NCBI RefSeq assembly: GCF_021545785.1
Contig: NZ_CP079801.1
Location: forward strand, 3,158,001-3,222,000
DNA from: Halopseudomonas maritima
GTDB lineage: Bacteria > Pseudomonadota > Gammaproteobacteria > Pseudomonadales > Pseudomonadaceae
Direction: 5' to 3'
Length of the DNA: 64,000 bases
This document shows, one piece after another, positions 27,317-36,298 of this stretch. How positions within the stretch are numbered: the first letter of the stretch is position 1; every line of letters starts with the position of its first letter. The notes beneath the pieces are model-generated. The model was not told the origin of the DNA and made no database searches. It was given only the letters and a program-made list of their open reading frames with translations. The position numbers and the translations under genes are program-made.

Positions 27317-28090
27317 ATGTCGCAAGTCAAGAATGAGAGCGAGCTGCTGCGCAGCAGCGAGGTGTCGGGCTTCAGTCGCTGGGACCTGCCCAGTTTTGAC
27401 GAGGCGCCGCATCAGGTTGCGCTGGAGCGTGACGCCCCCGAAGTCGGCGAACCGGAGGAGCACGAGGAGCCCGACATCGAGGTGGAGGAGGTCAAACCCT
27501 TTACCGTTGAAGAATTGGAGCAGATTCGTCAGGAGGCCTACAACGAAGGCTTCTCCACCGGTGAAAAGGACGGTTTCCACGCCGGCCAGCTCAAGGGGCA
27601 GCAGGAAGCCCGTAGCGCGCTTGAGGCCCGTCTGGGTGAAATAGAGCAGCTGATGGCCCAGTTGATGGCGCCGCTGCAGCAGCAGGATGAGCAGATTGAA
27701 GACATGCTGCTGATGCTGCTGGAGCAGATGCTGCGCCAGTTGCTGCAACGTGAAGTGCTGGTTGACCGAACCCAGGTGGTGACTGTTCTGCGCGGCGCGC
27801 TCAAGGCGCTGCCGGTGGGCGCAGAAAATATCCGTATCTACCTTAACCCCAAAGACTTCGACGCCATCAAGGCGCTGCGCGAGCGGCACGAGGAAAACTG
27901 GCGGCTGCTGGAAGACGATGGTTTGATGCCGGGCGGCTGCCGTATCGAAACTGAACACAGCCAGGTAGACGCTACCCTGGAAACCCGATTTCAGCAGTTG
28001 CTGGCGCAGTTGCAGGAACAGCAGCGCGAGCAACGTGCCCACCCGCCTGAACCTGATCTGCCCGTGACCGGCGACGTTGAGCCATCATGA
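27317..28090 (+). CDS. fliH: Flagellar export ATPase regulator FliH
   Basis: A 257-residue peripheral stator of the export ATPase. An acidic N-terminus (EVGEPEEHEEPDIEVEEV) is followed by YNEGFSTGEKDGFHAGQLKGQQEARSALEARL, the glycine-repeat helix of FliH, and a C-terminal V/A-ATPase E-subunit-like domain. The end overlaps fliI by 4 bp (ATGA). Start ATG 27317 follows GGGGTAGGG. Confidence 0.95.
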   Translation: MSQVKNESELLRSSEVSGFSRWDLPSFDEAPHQVALERDAPEVGEPEEHEEPDIEVEEVKPFTVEELEQIRQEAYNEGFSTGEKDGFHAGQLKGQQEARSALEARLGEIEQLMAQLMAPLQQQDEQIEDMLLMLLEQMLRQLLQREVLVDRTQVVTVLRGALKALPVGAENIRIYLNPKDFDAIKALRERHEENWRLLEDDGLMPGGCRIETEHSQVDATLETRFQQLLAQLQEQQREQRAHPPEPDLPVTGDVEPS

Positions 28091-29439
28091 GCCGCGTGGA
28101 ACGAGTCAGTTTTGCGCGGCGGCTGTCGCGCTATCAATCCGCCCTGCAGCTGCCGACGCAGCCGGTCGTCGAAGGGCGCCTTATTCGCATGGTCGGCCTG
28201 ACCCTGGAGGCCGAGGGGTGCAAGGCGCCAGTCGGCAGCCGCTGCCTGGTGATGAGCGACACCGCCCAGGGCCAGACCCAGATTGAAGCCGAAGTCATGG
28301 GCTTTGCCGGCCACAAGATTTACCTGATGCCGGTGGACCGTCTTGAGGGTTTGCAGCCGGGCGCCCGGGTGGTGCCCTCGGCCGGTGGTGGGAAGTTGCC
28401 CATGGGCTCGGCCATGCTGGGCCGGGTGGTAGACGGCATCGGTCGGCCGCTGGACGGCAAGGGCAGCTTCAAGGCTGACGACTGGGTCGACCTCAATGGC
28501 CCAACCATCAACCCGCTCAAGCGCCACCCCATTGAGGAGCCGCTGAACGTTGGTATTCGCTCGATCAATAGCCTGCTGACCGTCGGGCGCGGCCAGCGGC
28601 TTGGCCTGTTTGCGGGCAGCGGCGTGGGCAAGAGTATGCTGCTGGGCATGATGACGCGCTTCACCGATGCCGATATCACCATTGTTGGTCTGGTGGGTGA
28701 GCGTGGTCGCGAGGTCAAGGAGTTCATCGAGCAGATTCTTGGCGAAAAAGGCATGGCCCGCTCGGTGGTGGTTGCCTCGCCAGCTGACGATGCCCCGCTG
28801 ATGCGGTTGCGCGCAGCCATGTATTGCACGCGCATTGCTGAGTACTTCCGCGATCAGGGCAAGAACGTGCTGTTGCTGATGGATTCGCTGACGCGCTTTG
28901 CCCAGGCCCAGCGGGAGATTGCCTTGGCCATTGGTGAGCCGCCGGCTACCAAGGGGTATCCGCCATCGGTGTTTGCCAAGTTGCCACAGTTGGTTGAGCG
29001 GGCCGGCAACGCCGAGCAGGGCGGCGGCTCGATTACCGCCTTTTACACCGTGTTGTCCGAGGGTGATGACCAGCAGGACCCGATTGCCGACGCCTCGCGC
29101 GCGATCCTAGATGGCCACGTGGTGCTGTCTCGGCGTTTGGCCGAAGAGGGGCATTACCCGGCCATTGATATCGAGGCGTCGATTAGTCGAGCGATGCCGC
29201 AGATTGTATCGGCCGAGCAACTTCAGAAGGCGCAGCTGTTCAAGCAGCTCTACGCGCGTTATCAGCAGAGCCGTGACCTGATCAGCGTGGGCGCCTACTC
29301 GGCCGGCTCAGATCCCTTGACTGACAAGGCCATGGAGAAAATGCCGTCTATGCAAGCCTTCTTGCGTCAGGGGCTGCACGATAGCGTCAATTTGACCGAG
29401 AGCCAGAGCGCGCTCGAGCAGACCCTGAGCAATGAGTGA
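28087..29439 (+). CDS. fliI: Flagellum-specific ATPase FliI
   Basis: A 450-residue F1-beta-like ATPase that unloads chaperones and powers early export. Walker A is GLFAGSGVGKS, Walker B is NVLLLMDSLTR, and VGERGREVKEFIE and GYPPSVFAKLPQLVERAG are FliI/SctN signatures. It overlaps fliH and fliJ, so stoichiometry is probably set by translational coupling. Confidence 0.98.
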   Translation: MSRVERVSFARRLSRYQSALQLPTQPVVEGRLIRMVGLTLEAEGCKAPVGSRCLVMSDTAQGQTQIEAEVMGFAGHKIYLMPVDRLEGLQPGARVVPSAGGGKLPMGSAMLGRVVDGIGRPLDGKGSFKADDWVDLNGPTINPLKRHPIEEPLNVGIRSINSLLTVGRGQRLGLFAGSGVGKSMLLGMMTRFTDADITIVGLVGERGREVKEFIEQILGEKGMARSVVVASPADDAPLMRLRAAMYCTRIAEYFRDQGKNVLLLMDSLTRFAQAQREIALAIGEPPATKGYPPSVFAKLPQLVERAGNAEQGGGSITAFYTVLSEGDDQQDPIADASRAILDGHVVLSRRLAEEGHYPAIDIEASISRAMPQIVSAEQLQKAQLFKQLYARYQQSRDLISVGAYSAGSDPLTDKAMEKMPSMQAFLRQGLHDSVNLTESQSALEQTLSNE

Positions 29440-29887
29440 AACACGCATCCGACGCCTGGCGCCGGTGCTGGATATGGCGCTGGAGGAAGAGCGCAAGGCG
29501 GCCACCGTGCTTGGCCAGTGCCAACAGCAGCTGGATGACGCCAGTGCCCGTTTGCGTGACCTGGAGTACTACAGCAGCGAATATGCCAAGGGCTGGTCAC
29601 AGCGCGGTGCTCAGGGTGTAGGGCGCGACTGGCTGATGAACTACCAGCGCTTTATGGCGCAAATGGAGGTCGCCATCGAGCAACAGCGACAGACCGTCAC
29701 CTGGCATGGTCAGAGTATCGAGCGGGCGCGGGAGAACTGGCGTCAGCGCTATCAGCGTCTGGAAGCACTGCGCAAGCTGATCGAGAAATATCGACAGGAG
29801 GCCCAAGCCAGAGCGGACCGGCAGGAGCAGAAGCTGCTTGATGAGCTTTCCCAGCGTGCCCATGCACAACGCACAAATAATCCCTGA
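29432..29887 (+). CDS. fliJ: Flagellar export protein FliJ
   Basis: A 151-residue coiled-coil protein, the gamma-like stalk of the export ATPase. It is rich in Gln, Arg and Glu with heptad-like helices (MALEEERKAATVLGQCQQQLDDASARLRDLEYY and WRQRYQRLEALRKLIEKYRQEAQARADRQEQKLLDELSQRA). It overlaps fliI by 8 bp and closes the fliEFGHIJ run. Confidence 0.94.
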   Translation: MSETRIRRLAPVLDMALEEERKAATVLGQCQQQLDDASARLRDLEYYSSEYAKGWSQRGAQGVGRDWLMNYQRFMAQMEVAIEQQRQTVTWHGQSIERARENWRQRYQRLEALRKLIEKYRQEAQARADRQEQKLLDELSQRAHAQRTNNP

Positions 29888-29951
29888 CAGCGCCCATCCC
29901 CTGTGCTACAAGAAATGGTGTATGTGATCGCAAACCTGACAGGGAGAACTC

Positions 29952-30257
29952 ATGTCGATCCAGGCGTCCATGTCGGCTGACAGCCAGGTACTGACCATCA
30001 ACGTCAAGGGCCGTTTTGATTTCGGCGCACATCAGGACTTTCGCAACGCCTACGAGCGCAGCGGCCTGACTCCCCGCCAATATGTCGTCGATCTTCACGA
30101 GACCGACTATATCGACAGCTCGGCACTAGGCATGCTGCTGCTGCTGCGCGACCACGCCGGTGGCGACAGTGCTGATATCCGCATCGTTCATTGCAACCCG
30201 GATGTGCGCAAGGTGCTGAGCATCTCCAACTTCGAACAGCTGTTCAGCATCGAGTGA
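29952..30257 (+). CDS. hsbA: STAS-domain anti-sigma-factor antagonist (HsbA-like)
   Basis: A 101-residue single STAS domain. The segment YVVDLHETDYIDSSALGMLLLLRDHAGG holds the phosphorylatable Ser (IDSSALGML) of anti-anti-sigma factors. In P. aeruginosa, HsbA is switched by HsbR phosphorylation, binds the anti-sigma factor FlgM when phosphorylated and a diguanylate cyclase otherwise, and so balances swimming and biofilm. HsbR- and HptB-like genes follow directly, so the same module is present, here between fliJ and fliK. Confidence 0.88.
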   Translation: MSIQASMSADSQVLTINVKGRFDFGAHQDFRNAYERSGLTPRQYVVDLHETDYIDSSALGMLLLLRDHAGGDSADIRIVHCNPDVRKVLSISNFEQLFSIE

Positions 30258-30260
30258 TCG

Positions 30261-32012
30261 ATGCAGGGCGCGGGTAATCTTCCCCTGCCGGCTGACCCAC
30301 AGGCCGCGCCTTTGCTGGTTTTGGTCGCCGACGATAACCCCACGGACCGGTTGATTCTTGGCCGCCTGGTCGAGCGTTTGGGCCATCAGGTGTGCCTGGC
30401 GGAGGACGGCGCCCAGGCGGTGGCGCTGTTTGACGAGCGCCGCCCTGACCTTGTGCTGCTGGACGCTCTGATGCCGATTATGGACGGGTTTGAAGCGGCC
30501 CGCCGGATCAAGCGCAGCGCCGGTGAAGACCTGGTGCCGGTGATATTCCTCACCAGCCTGACCGAGACCGATGCGCTGGTGAAGTGCCTGGAAGCTGGCG
30601 GCGACGACTTTCTGACCAAACCTTACAACCCGGTGATTCTCGACGCCAAGATTCGCGCTTTCAGGCGCATGCGTGAGATGCATCAGACCCTGCAAAGTCA
30701 GCGTGATGTCATCGCAGCCCAGCATCGCAGCCTGGTGCGCGATCAGGAGCTGGCGAAGATCATCTTTGACCGCGTGGCCCATTCCGGCGCCTTGAGTGAC
30801 AGCAGCTTGCGCTACCTGCAGTCAGCGTACGCGATGTTCAACGGCGACATTCTGCTGGCCGCACACCGGCCTTCCGGTGAGATGCACCTGCTGCTCGGCG
30901 ACTTCACTGGTCACGGTCTGTCGGCGGCGATTGGTGCCATGCCGCTGGCCGAAGTGTTTTATGCCATGACCGCCAAGGGCTACTCCTTGCGCGACATTTT
31001 GCTGGAGCTCAATGGCAAGCTGGCCAGTATTTTGCCGGTGGGTATCTTTTGTTGCGCAGTGCTGATTGAGGTCAACCCCAGCAAGGGGCTGGTGGAAATC
31101 TGGAATGGTGGCTTGCCGGAGGTGATGATTCTCGGCCGGCAAGGCGAATTACTGCAGCGGGTGCCGTCGGTCCATTTACCGCTTGGGGTCGCCAGCCGTG
31201 AGCGCTTCAACCCGAACCCGCTGGTGCTGGTCATGCACCCGGGCGAGCGCCTGTTGTGTTGGACCGACGGCGTGATAGAAAGCCGCAACGGCGCTGGCCA
31301 GCAGTTTGGCGATGGGGGGGTGACCCAGGTGATCGAGGCGCACCACGGCCAGCCAGATGAGCTGTTTGATGGCTTGCTCACTGCACTGGCTCGCTTTCAC
31401 GGCAGCCCGGAAGACGACGTCAGCCTGCTGCAGGTAGTAATGCCGGAGCGTGACCGGCTATTTGAGCCGATGGCGCTTTCGCCGGGTGGCGACACCGATG
31501 TCCTGCAGGACTGGCGACTCAGTTACACCTTCCGGGCGCAAGCCATACGCACCCAAAATCCGCTGCCGTTTGTGCTGCAAAAGCTGTTGAGCATCGCAGG
31601 CCTGCGGCCACGCGCCGGGGCCATCTTTACCGTGTTGAGCGAGTTGTATAGCAACGCGCTGGAGCATGGTTTGCTGCAACTGGATTCGGCCTGGAAGCAA
31701 GACTCCAACGGGTTTGCCTTCTACTACCAGGAGCGCAGCGAGCGTTTGGCGCAGCTGCGCGCTGGCTGGATTCGGTTGGGCATCGATCATCAGCCCGCCG
31801 CCGAGGGAGGCGGAACCCTGGTGTTGACCTGTGAGGACAGCGGCGATGGCTTTTCCCCGGTCTGCGCCGCCGCCGATTATGCGGGGCGTGGCTTGGCTTT
31901 GGTGGCTGCTTTGGCCGACGAGTTGGCAATCAGCGAACAAGGCAGTCGGGTCAGGGTGGCCTTCCACTGGCACCTTGGGCATACTCCCGATGCGATACCG
32001 GCTCAGGGTTGA
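30261..32012 (+). CDS. hsbR: Response regulator with PP2C phosphatase and anti-sigma kinase domains (HsbR-like)
   Basis: A 583-residue three-domain switch. Receiver (about 15-135) with Asp in LVLLDALMPIMDG; PP2C/SpoIIE-type serine phosphatase (about 190-390) with LLGDFTGHGLSAAIGAMPLAEVF and WTDGVIESRN; C-terminal HATPase/anti-sigma kinase (about 440-575) with VLSELYSNALEHGLLQ and LTCEDSGDGFSP. It should dephosphorylate or phosphorylate the STAS protein encoded 4 bp upstream according to receiver phosphorylation by HptB. Confidence 0.9.
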   Translation: MQGAGNLPLPADPQAAPLLVLVADDNPTDRLILGRLVERLGHQVCLAEDGAQAVALFDERRPDLVLLDALMPIMDGFEAARRIKRSAGEDLVPVIFLTSLTETDALVKCLEAGGDDFLTKPYNPVILDAKIRAFRRMREMHQTLQSQRDVIAAQHRSLVRDQELAKIIFDRVAHSGALSDSSLRYLQSAYAMFNGDILLAAHRPSGEMHLLLGDFTGHGLSAAIGAMPLAEVFYAMTAKGYSLRDILLELNGKLASILPVGIFCCAVLIEVNPSKGLVEIWNGGLPEVMILGRQGELLQRVPSVHLPLGVASRERFNPNPLVLVMHPGERLLCWTDGVIESRNGAGQQFGDGGVTQVIEAHHGQPDELFDGLLTALARFHGSPEDDVSLLQVVMPERDRLFEPMALSPGGDTDVLQDWRLSYTFRAQAIRTQNPLPFVLQKLLSIAGLRPRAGAIFTVLSELYSNALEHGLLQLDSAWKQDSNGFAFYYQERSERLAQLRAGWIRLGIDHQPAAEGGGTLVLTCEDSGDGFSPVCAAADYAGRGLALVAALADELAISEQGSRVRVAFHWHLGHTPDAIPAQG

Positions 32013-32030
32013 AAAGGGGAAAGAACGGCG

Positions 32031-32366
32031 ATGGTTGAGTCCGTGCAAGATGTGAATCCAACGGTGCTGCAGGCACTGCGAGAGTTGATGCAGGACGATT
32101 ACGCGCTGCTGCTGCAAACCTTTCTGGCCGATGCTGAGCTGCGCCTGCGCCAGTTGCGCAGTGCTTTGTCGGCTGACGATATGGACGCTTTCCGCCAGGC
32201 TGCGCACAGCTTTAAGGGCAGCTGCGGCAATATGGGAGCTGAAGTATTGGAGCAGGCCTGCCTTGAGGCTGAAGCCGCCGGGCTGGCGGGAGACCGCGCT
32301 GGTGCCGCCAGTTCGCTGACGTTGATCGAGCAGGGGTTTACCAGGCTGCAGCCGCTGTTGCGTTGA
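32031..32366 (+). CDS. hptB: Histidine phosphotransfer protein (HptB-like)
   Basis: A 111-residue HPt domain. The phospho-accepting His lies in FRQAAHSFKGSCGNMGAEVLEQACLEAE, an exact HPt signature. It relays phosphate from hybrid kinases, encoded elsewhere, to the HsbR-like receiver. Its position just after hsbA-hsbR makes a complete phosphorelay output module. Confidence 0.92.
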   Translation: MVESVQDVNPTVLQALRELMQDDYALLLQTFLADAELRLRQLRSALSADDMDAFRQAAHSFKGSCGNMGAEVLEQACLEAEAAGLAGDRAGAASSLTLIEQGFTRLQPLLR

Positions 32367-32397
32367 TCTACCCCGACTTTCCTTCTCCGGGTCAATC

Positions 32398-32412
32398 TGG
32401 CCCAACCCTTGC
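32398..32412 (+). promoter_or_regulatory. Sigma-54 promoter of fliK
   Basis: TGGCCC-N5-TTGC, one mismatch in the -24 box, 51 nt before the fliK ATG. It also argues against the longer fliK frame, whose start at 32409 would sit inside the -12 element. Confidence 0.78.
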
Positions 32413-32462
32413 AAAAGACTCTCCGTACATTTGACCGAGCCATCTCGTGTGGAGATCTTGTC

Positions 32463-33866
32463 ATGCCTATTGGGCAAAATCTGCTGGCGCTATTCAATAC
32501 CGGTTTTTCGCGCAATGCGCTGCCTGAGTTAGGCGGGGCCAGGGCTGGAGGCGCCGACGCTGAAGCGGTTGCTGCGTTTTCTGCGATTCTGGCAGAGCAG
32601 ACGCCGGCGCAGCTGGATGCGCTAATGGTCGAGCTTAATGCGGTGGTTGGCACTGACGCAGGGGCGACTCCCGAGCTTGCCGAGTTTGCCGACAGCGGCA
32701 AGGAATTGCCGATGCAGGTGCAATCTTGGTTGCAGCAACTGTCGCAGATGTTGCCCGGCGAACAAGCCGAATCGGCTGAGACCTCGGTGGCCGACAGCGC
32801 GAGCAGCGCATCCTCGTTGGCCGAAGACCCCTCGGTGCTGGCCGAGATCAGTGCCCAGTGGCAACGCTGGCTGGCCCAGCTGCCACCTGAGTCTGCAGCG
32901 GCCGAGCCCGCGGAGTCAGTCGCTGCCGTGCCCGGCGCCTCATCGTTGGCCTTGGCTGCGAGCGAAGCCGGGAAGCTGAGCGCGCCGGCCAGCGGCAGCG
33001 ACACAAGTGACGTCGCGCCTGTGCGAGCCGGCGTTGCCCTGTCTGAGTTGGTGTCGCAGTTGCGAGCCGCGCTGCGTGGCGCAGAGGCCCAGGCCAACGC
33101 TGATGTGCAGCCGGCAGCTGCCAGTACTAGCGTTCAGCCGGGCCGCGTCGCTGGTGCCGAGTCTGCGCAACGTCAGTTGCAGGACACTACTCAGCCGCAG
33201 CAGCGAGTGCAGGCCGCGGTATCCCAGCCGCTTGAGGCGGGCAGCCTGGGCCGTATGGTTGAGCAATTAGAGGCGCGCCTTGCTGGTAATGCCGGGCGAA
33301 CCGACGCGGAGAGTGGCGATGCGGGTAAGTCGATCGCGGCAGCGCAGCTTCAGCAGAGCGGGCAGGCGGCCCTGAGCGCGCGTCCGGTCACTGCGCCGAC
33401 GCAAAGCCTGGGAGTGCCCATGGGGCAGGCGGGCTGGAGCGAGGCGGTGGTCAACAAGGTGATGTGGATGTCCAGTCAGAACCTGCAATCGGTGGAGATA
33501 CAGCTCGACCCAGCTGAATTGGGCCCGCTGGAGATCAAGATTCAGACGCGTGGGCAGGAGCATCAGGTGCAGTTTGTCAGCCAGCACGCCGGGGTACGTG
33601 ATGCGCTAGAAGGGCAGATGTATCGCTTGCGCGAGATGTTTACCCAGCAGGGTGTTGGCCAACTGGATGTCAATGTTTCCGATGGTTCCTCGCAGCAGCG
33701 TCAAAGTGACGGCGGCCTGCTGGCCCAAGGCGATGGGCGGGGTAGTGAGCAGCGTGGCGGTACCGGCAATGGGCTGGGCGGGCTGCCTGAGGAGAACCCG
33801 GTTGCCGAACAGCTGTCGCCGCAAGCGCTGCTGGCCCATGCCCGTTTGGTTGATTACTACGCCTGA
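32463..33866 (+). CDS. fliK: Flagellar hook-length control protein FliK
   Basis: A 467-residue hook ruler. The long N-terminal part is Ala/Glu/Ser/Gln-rich and of low complexity, as usual. The conserved C-terminal switch domain holds LGVPMGQAGWSEAVVNKVMWMSSQNLQSVEIQLDPAELGPLEIKI and VRDALEGQMYRLREMFTQQGV, the export-switch signature that contacts FlhB. Start ATG 32463. Its own sigma-54 promoter lies just upstream. Confidence 0.95.
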   Translation: MPIGQNLLALFNTGFSRNALPELGGARAGGADAEAVAAFSAILAEQTPAQLDALMVELNAVVGTDAGATPELAEFADSGKELPMQVQSWLQQLSQMLPGEQAESAETSVADSASSASSLAEDPSVLAEISAQWQRWLAQLPPESAAAEPAESVAAVPGASSLALAASEAGKLSAPASGSDTSDVAPVRAGVALSELVSQLRAALRGAEAQANADVQPAAASTSVQPGRVAGAESAQRQLQDTTQPQQRVQAAVSQPLEAGSLGRMVEQLEARLAGNAGRTDAESGDAGKSIAAAQLQQSGQAALSARPVTAPTQSLGVPMGQAGWSEAVVNKVMWMSSQNLQSVEIQLDPAELGPLEIKIQTRGQEHQVQFVSQHAGVRDALEGQMYRLREMFTQQGVGQLDVNVSDGSSQQRQSDGGLLAQGDGRGSEQRGGTGNGLGGLPEENPVAEQLSPQALLAHARLVDYYA

Positions 33867-33898
33867 TTTTTTCCTGCATCGTCTTCTTTGCCGCACCT

Positions 33899-34163
33899 AA
33901 GGAAGCACTGGTCAATTCCGCATGCCCTCTGGCGTTCAGGCTGGGCCGCAATCAAGACGTGGTTTCGAAGGCATGTCTGGACCTGTCGAGAAATCACAAC
34001 GCAGAGTGCGGCCCAGACTGAACGCCCCGCAGGGCGAGCGCTCAAGCATGCATCTGCTGCGTTGCGCTGTTTGCCAATAGAACCACTATTGGCTGCACAT
34101 CGTGCCTTGCGGCTACACGCTTGAGCACTCGCAGAGGGCGTGTGGGATTGATCAGTGCTTCCT
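33899..34163. repeat. Palindromic MITE-like element A, copy 1, interrupted
   Basis: Terminal inverted repeats of about 33 bp (beginning AAGGAAGCACTGGTCAATTC and ending TCAGTGCTTCCT) bound a sequence that matches the 53877-54041 copy closely, including a central CCAATAG-AACCA-CTATTGG palindrome. This copy is split after its left arm by an unrelated ~96-bp palindrome (33931-34026). No coding capacity. It fills most of the 442-bp fliK-fliL gap. Confidence 0.85.
33931..34026. mobile_element. Nested palindromic element B inside repeat A
   Basis: A 20-bp inverted repeat (GGCGTTCAGGCTGGGCCGCA against TGCGGCCCAGACTGAACGCC, one mismatch) encloses about 56 bp that can fold further (GTGGTTTC with GAGAAATCAC). 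It is absent from the matching point of the intact copy at 53877, so it looks like an insertion. About a dozen extra bases (CCGCAGG region) on its right side obscure any target duplication. Confidence 0.7.
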
Positions 34164-34243
34164 CGGGTGCGGCAAAGACATTTTCCCTCTGAATCAGTAT
34201 CCTATATCCGTTGGCCGCCCTACGCGTTGCGTCGTGGCTGGAC

Positions 34244-34258
34244 TGGCACGCTCAATGC
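34244..34258 (+). promoter_or_regulatory. Probable sigma-54 promoter of the fliL operon
   Basis: TGGCAC-N5-ATGC, with one mismatch in the -12 box, 51 nt before fliL. The spacing equals that at fliK. It lies in the 145 bp left between repeat A and fliL. Confidence 0.6.
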
Positions 34259-34308
34259 ATCAAGCATGGTTACTGGTGGCTGAAAGGCCCGAATGACGGA
34301 ATATTGGC

Positions 34309-34815
34309 ATGGCGAAGCAACCCTCAAAATCCGAAGACGATCTGCCGGAAAAGCCGGCCAAGAGCCGTAAGAAGCTGTTTATTCTGGTTGGTATTGGTTT
34401 GCTGGCCCTGCTGCTGTCGGCTGCCGGTGTGGCCTTCTTCTTGCTGAAAGGCGATGACGCACCGGAGGAGGCTGCGCCAGCCGAGCCGGTCAAGCAGGTC
34501 GCCTTGTATCAGTCACTGGAGCCGGCATTCGTTGTCAACTACGCGGTGGGCGGCCGGCAACGCTATATGCAGGTCAGCGTGGTGTTGATGAGCCGGGACG
34601 CCGCAGGCATGGCCAAGCTGAATCAACACTTGCCGCTGATCCGTAATCAGCTGGTGATGCTGTTTGGCAGCGAGGAGTTCGAGACACTGGCAACGCCGGA
34701 GGGTAAGGAAGCGCTGCGCGAGAAGGCCAGCCTGGCCGTCAAGGCGCTACTGGAGAAGGAAGTGGGTGACCCGGTTATTGAGTCGGTGCTGTTTACCAAT
34801 CTGGTTCTGCAATAG
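34309..34815 (+). CDS. fliL: Flagellar basal-body-associated protein FliL
   Basis: A 168-residue single-pass inner-membrane protein. A short basic N-terminus is followed by a helix near residues 23-43 (LFILVGIGLLALLLSAAGVAFFLL) and a periplasmic stomatin-like domain (YQSLEPAFVVNYAVGGRQRYMQVSVVLMSRD). FliL surrounds the stator and stabilises it. It heads fliLMNOPQR-flhB. Confidence 0.95.
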   Translation: MAKQPSKSEDDLPEKPAKSRKKLFILVGIGLLALLLSAAGVAFFLLKGDDAPEEAAPAEPVKQVALYQSLEPAFVVNYAVGGRQRYMQVSVVLMSRDAAGMAKLNQHLPLIRNQLVMLFGSEEFETLATPEGKEALREKASLAVKALLEKEVGDPVIESVLFTNLVLQ

Positions 34816-34824
34816 GACATAGCC

Positions 34825-35796
34825 ATGGCCGTACAGGATCTGCTGTCACAGGATGAGATCGATGCCCTGCTGCATGGGGTAGACGATGGCGCCATCGACA
34901 CGGATGTCGAGAGTGAACCGGGGTCGATCAAGAGTTATGACCTGACCAGCCAGGACCGTATTGTACGTGGGCGCATGCCTACGCTCGAGATGATCAACGA
35001 GCGCTTTGCCCGCTATACCCGCATCAGCATGTTCAACCTGATGCGCCGTTCCGCCGATGTGGCTGTGGGCGGCGTGCAGGTGATGAAATTTGGCGAGTAC
35101 GTGCACTCGCTCTACGTGCCCACCAGCCTCAACCTGGTGAAGATGAAGCCGCTGCGTGGTACCGCGCTGTTTATTCTCGACGCCAAGCTGGTGTTCAAGC
35201 TGGTGGACAATTTCTTCGGCGGTGACGGTCGCCACGCCAAAATCGAAGGTCGTGAATTTACCCCGACCGAGCTTCGCGTTGTCCGCATGGTGCTGGATCA
35301 GGCCTTCATCGACCTTAAGGAAGCCTGGCAGGCGGTGCAGGACGTGCAGTTCGAGTACGTCAACTCCGAAGTTAACCCGGCGCTGGCGAACATCGTCAGC
35401 CCCAGCGAAGTGGTAGTGGTGTCTACCTTTCACATCGAGCTTGATGGTGGTGGCGGTGACCTGCATGTGACCTTCCCCTATTCGATGATCGAGCCGCTGC
35501 GTGAAGTGCTGGACTCGGGTGTCCAGTCCGACGTAGACGAGCACGATGAGCGCTGGGTGCGCGCACTGCGCGAGGAAATTACCGGGGTCAAGGTGCCGCT
35601 GAGCGCCACCGTGGTGAAAACCCAGCTGCGCCTCAAGGATCTGATGAGTATGCAGGCCGGTGATGTGATTCCGGTAGAGATGCCAGAGCACATGGTGCTG
35701 TGCGCCAACGGCGTGCCGACCTTCAAGAGCAAGCTGGGTTCGGTCAAGGGGAACCTGGCGCTACAGATTTTGGGTCCGGTCGTGCGTCCGCGCTGA
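34825..35796 (+). CDS. fliM: Flagellar motor switch protein FliM
   Basis: A 323-residue C-ring protein that binds CheY-P at its N-terminus (LLSQDEIDALLHGV, the conserved CheY-binding peptide) and FliG through its middle domain (signature LEMINERFARYTRISMFNLMRRSADV). The C-terminal SpoA domain ends KLGSVKGNLALQILGPV. Length is typical. Confidence 0.98.
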   Translation: MAVQDLLSQDEIDALLHGVDDGAIDTDVESEPGSIKSYDLTSQDRIVRGRMPTLEMINERFARYTRISMFNLMRRSADVAVGGVQVMKFGEYVHSLYVPTSLNLVKMKPLRGTALFILDAKLVFKLVDNFFGGDGRHAKIEGREFTPTELRVVRMVLDQAFIDLKEAWQAVQDVQFEYVNSEVNPALANIVSPSEVVVVSTFHIELDGGGGDLHVTFPYSMIEPLREVLDSGVQSDVDEHDERWVRALREEITGVKVPLSATVVKTQLRLKDLMSMQAGDVIPVEMPEHMVLCANGVPTFKSKLGSVKGNLALQILGPVVRPR

Positions 35797-35830
35797 TCGG
35801 CCACGGCCAACAACAACAGGGGACAGCGAG

Positions 35831-36298
35831 ATGGCTGAGGACAAACAACCCGACGAGATCAGCCCGGAAGAGCAGGCGCTGGCCGATGAGTGGGCGGCGG
35901 CTCTGGACGAGGCGGGTAACGCCGAACAGGATGATATCGACGCCATGCTCGAGCAGAGCAACGCCCAGCCGCGTATGCCGATGGAAGAGTTCAACGCGCC
36001 GGCGCGCGCTGGCGGCGAAGATTTTGATCCGGGCGATAGCCCGAACCTGGATGTCATTCTCGACATTCCGGTGACCATTTCCATGGAAGTAGGTAACACC
36101 GATATCACCATTCGCAACCTGCTGCAGCTCAACCAGGGCTCAGTGGTTGAGTTGGATCGCTTGGCTGGCGAGCCGCTGGATGTGAAGGTCAACGGCACGC
36201 TGATTGCCCACGGTGAGGTGGTGGTGGTGAACGAAAAGTTTGGCATCCGCCTGACTGACGTGATCAGCCCCTCCGAACGTATCAAGAAGCTGCGCTGA
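35831..36298 (+). CDS. fliN: Flagellar motor switch protein FliN
   Basis: A 155-residue protein with an acidic N-terminal extension (about 1-70) and a C-terminal SpoA domain: ILDIPVTISMEVGNTDITIRNLLQLNQGSVVELDRLAGEPLDVKVNGTLIAHGEVVVVNEKFGIRLTDVIS. It forms the bottom of the C-ring and docks FliH. The stop shares a base with the fliO start (TGATG). Confidence 0.98.
   Translation: MAEDKQPDEISPEEQALADEWAAALDEAGNAEQDDIDAMLEQSNAQPRMPMEEFNAPARAGGEDFDPGDSPNLDVILDIPVTISMEVGNTDITIRNLLQLNQGSVVELDRLAGEPLDVKVNGTLIAHGEVVVVNEKFGIRLTDVISPSERIKKLR

Noticed and set aside
33867..34308. Small genes in the fliK-fliL gap
   Set aside because: The short open frames there are translations of palindromic repeats and lack ribosome-binding sites.
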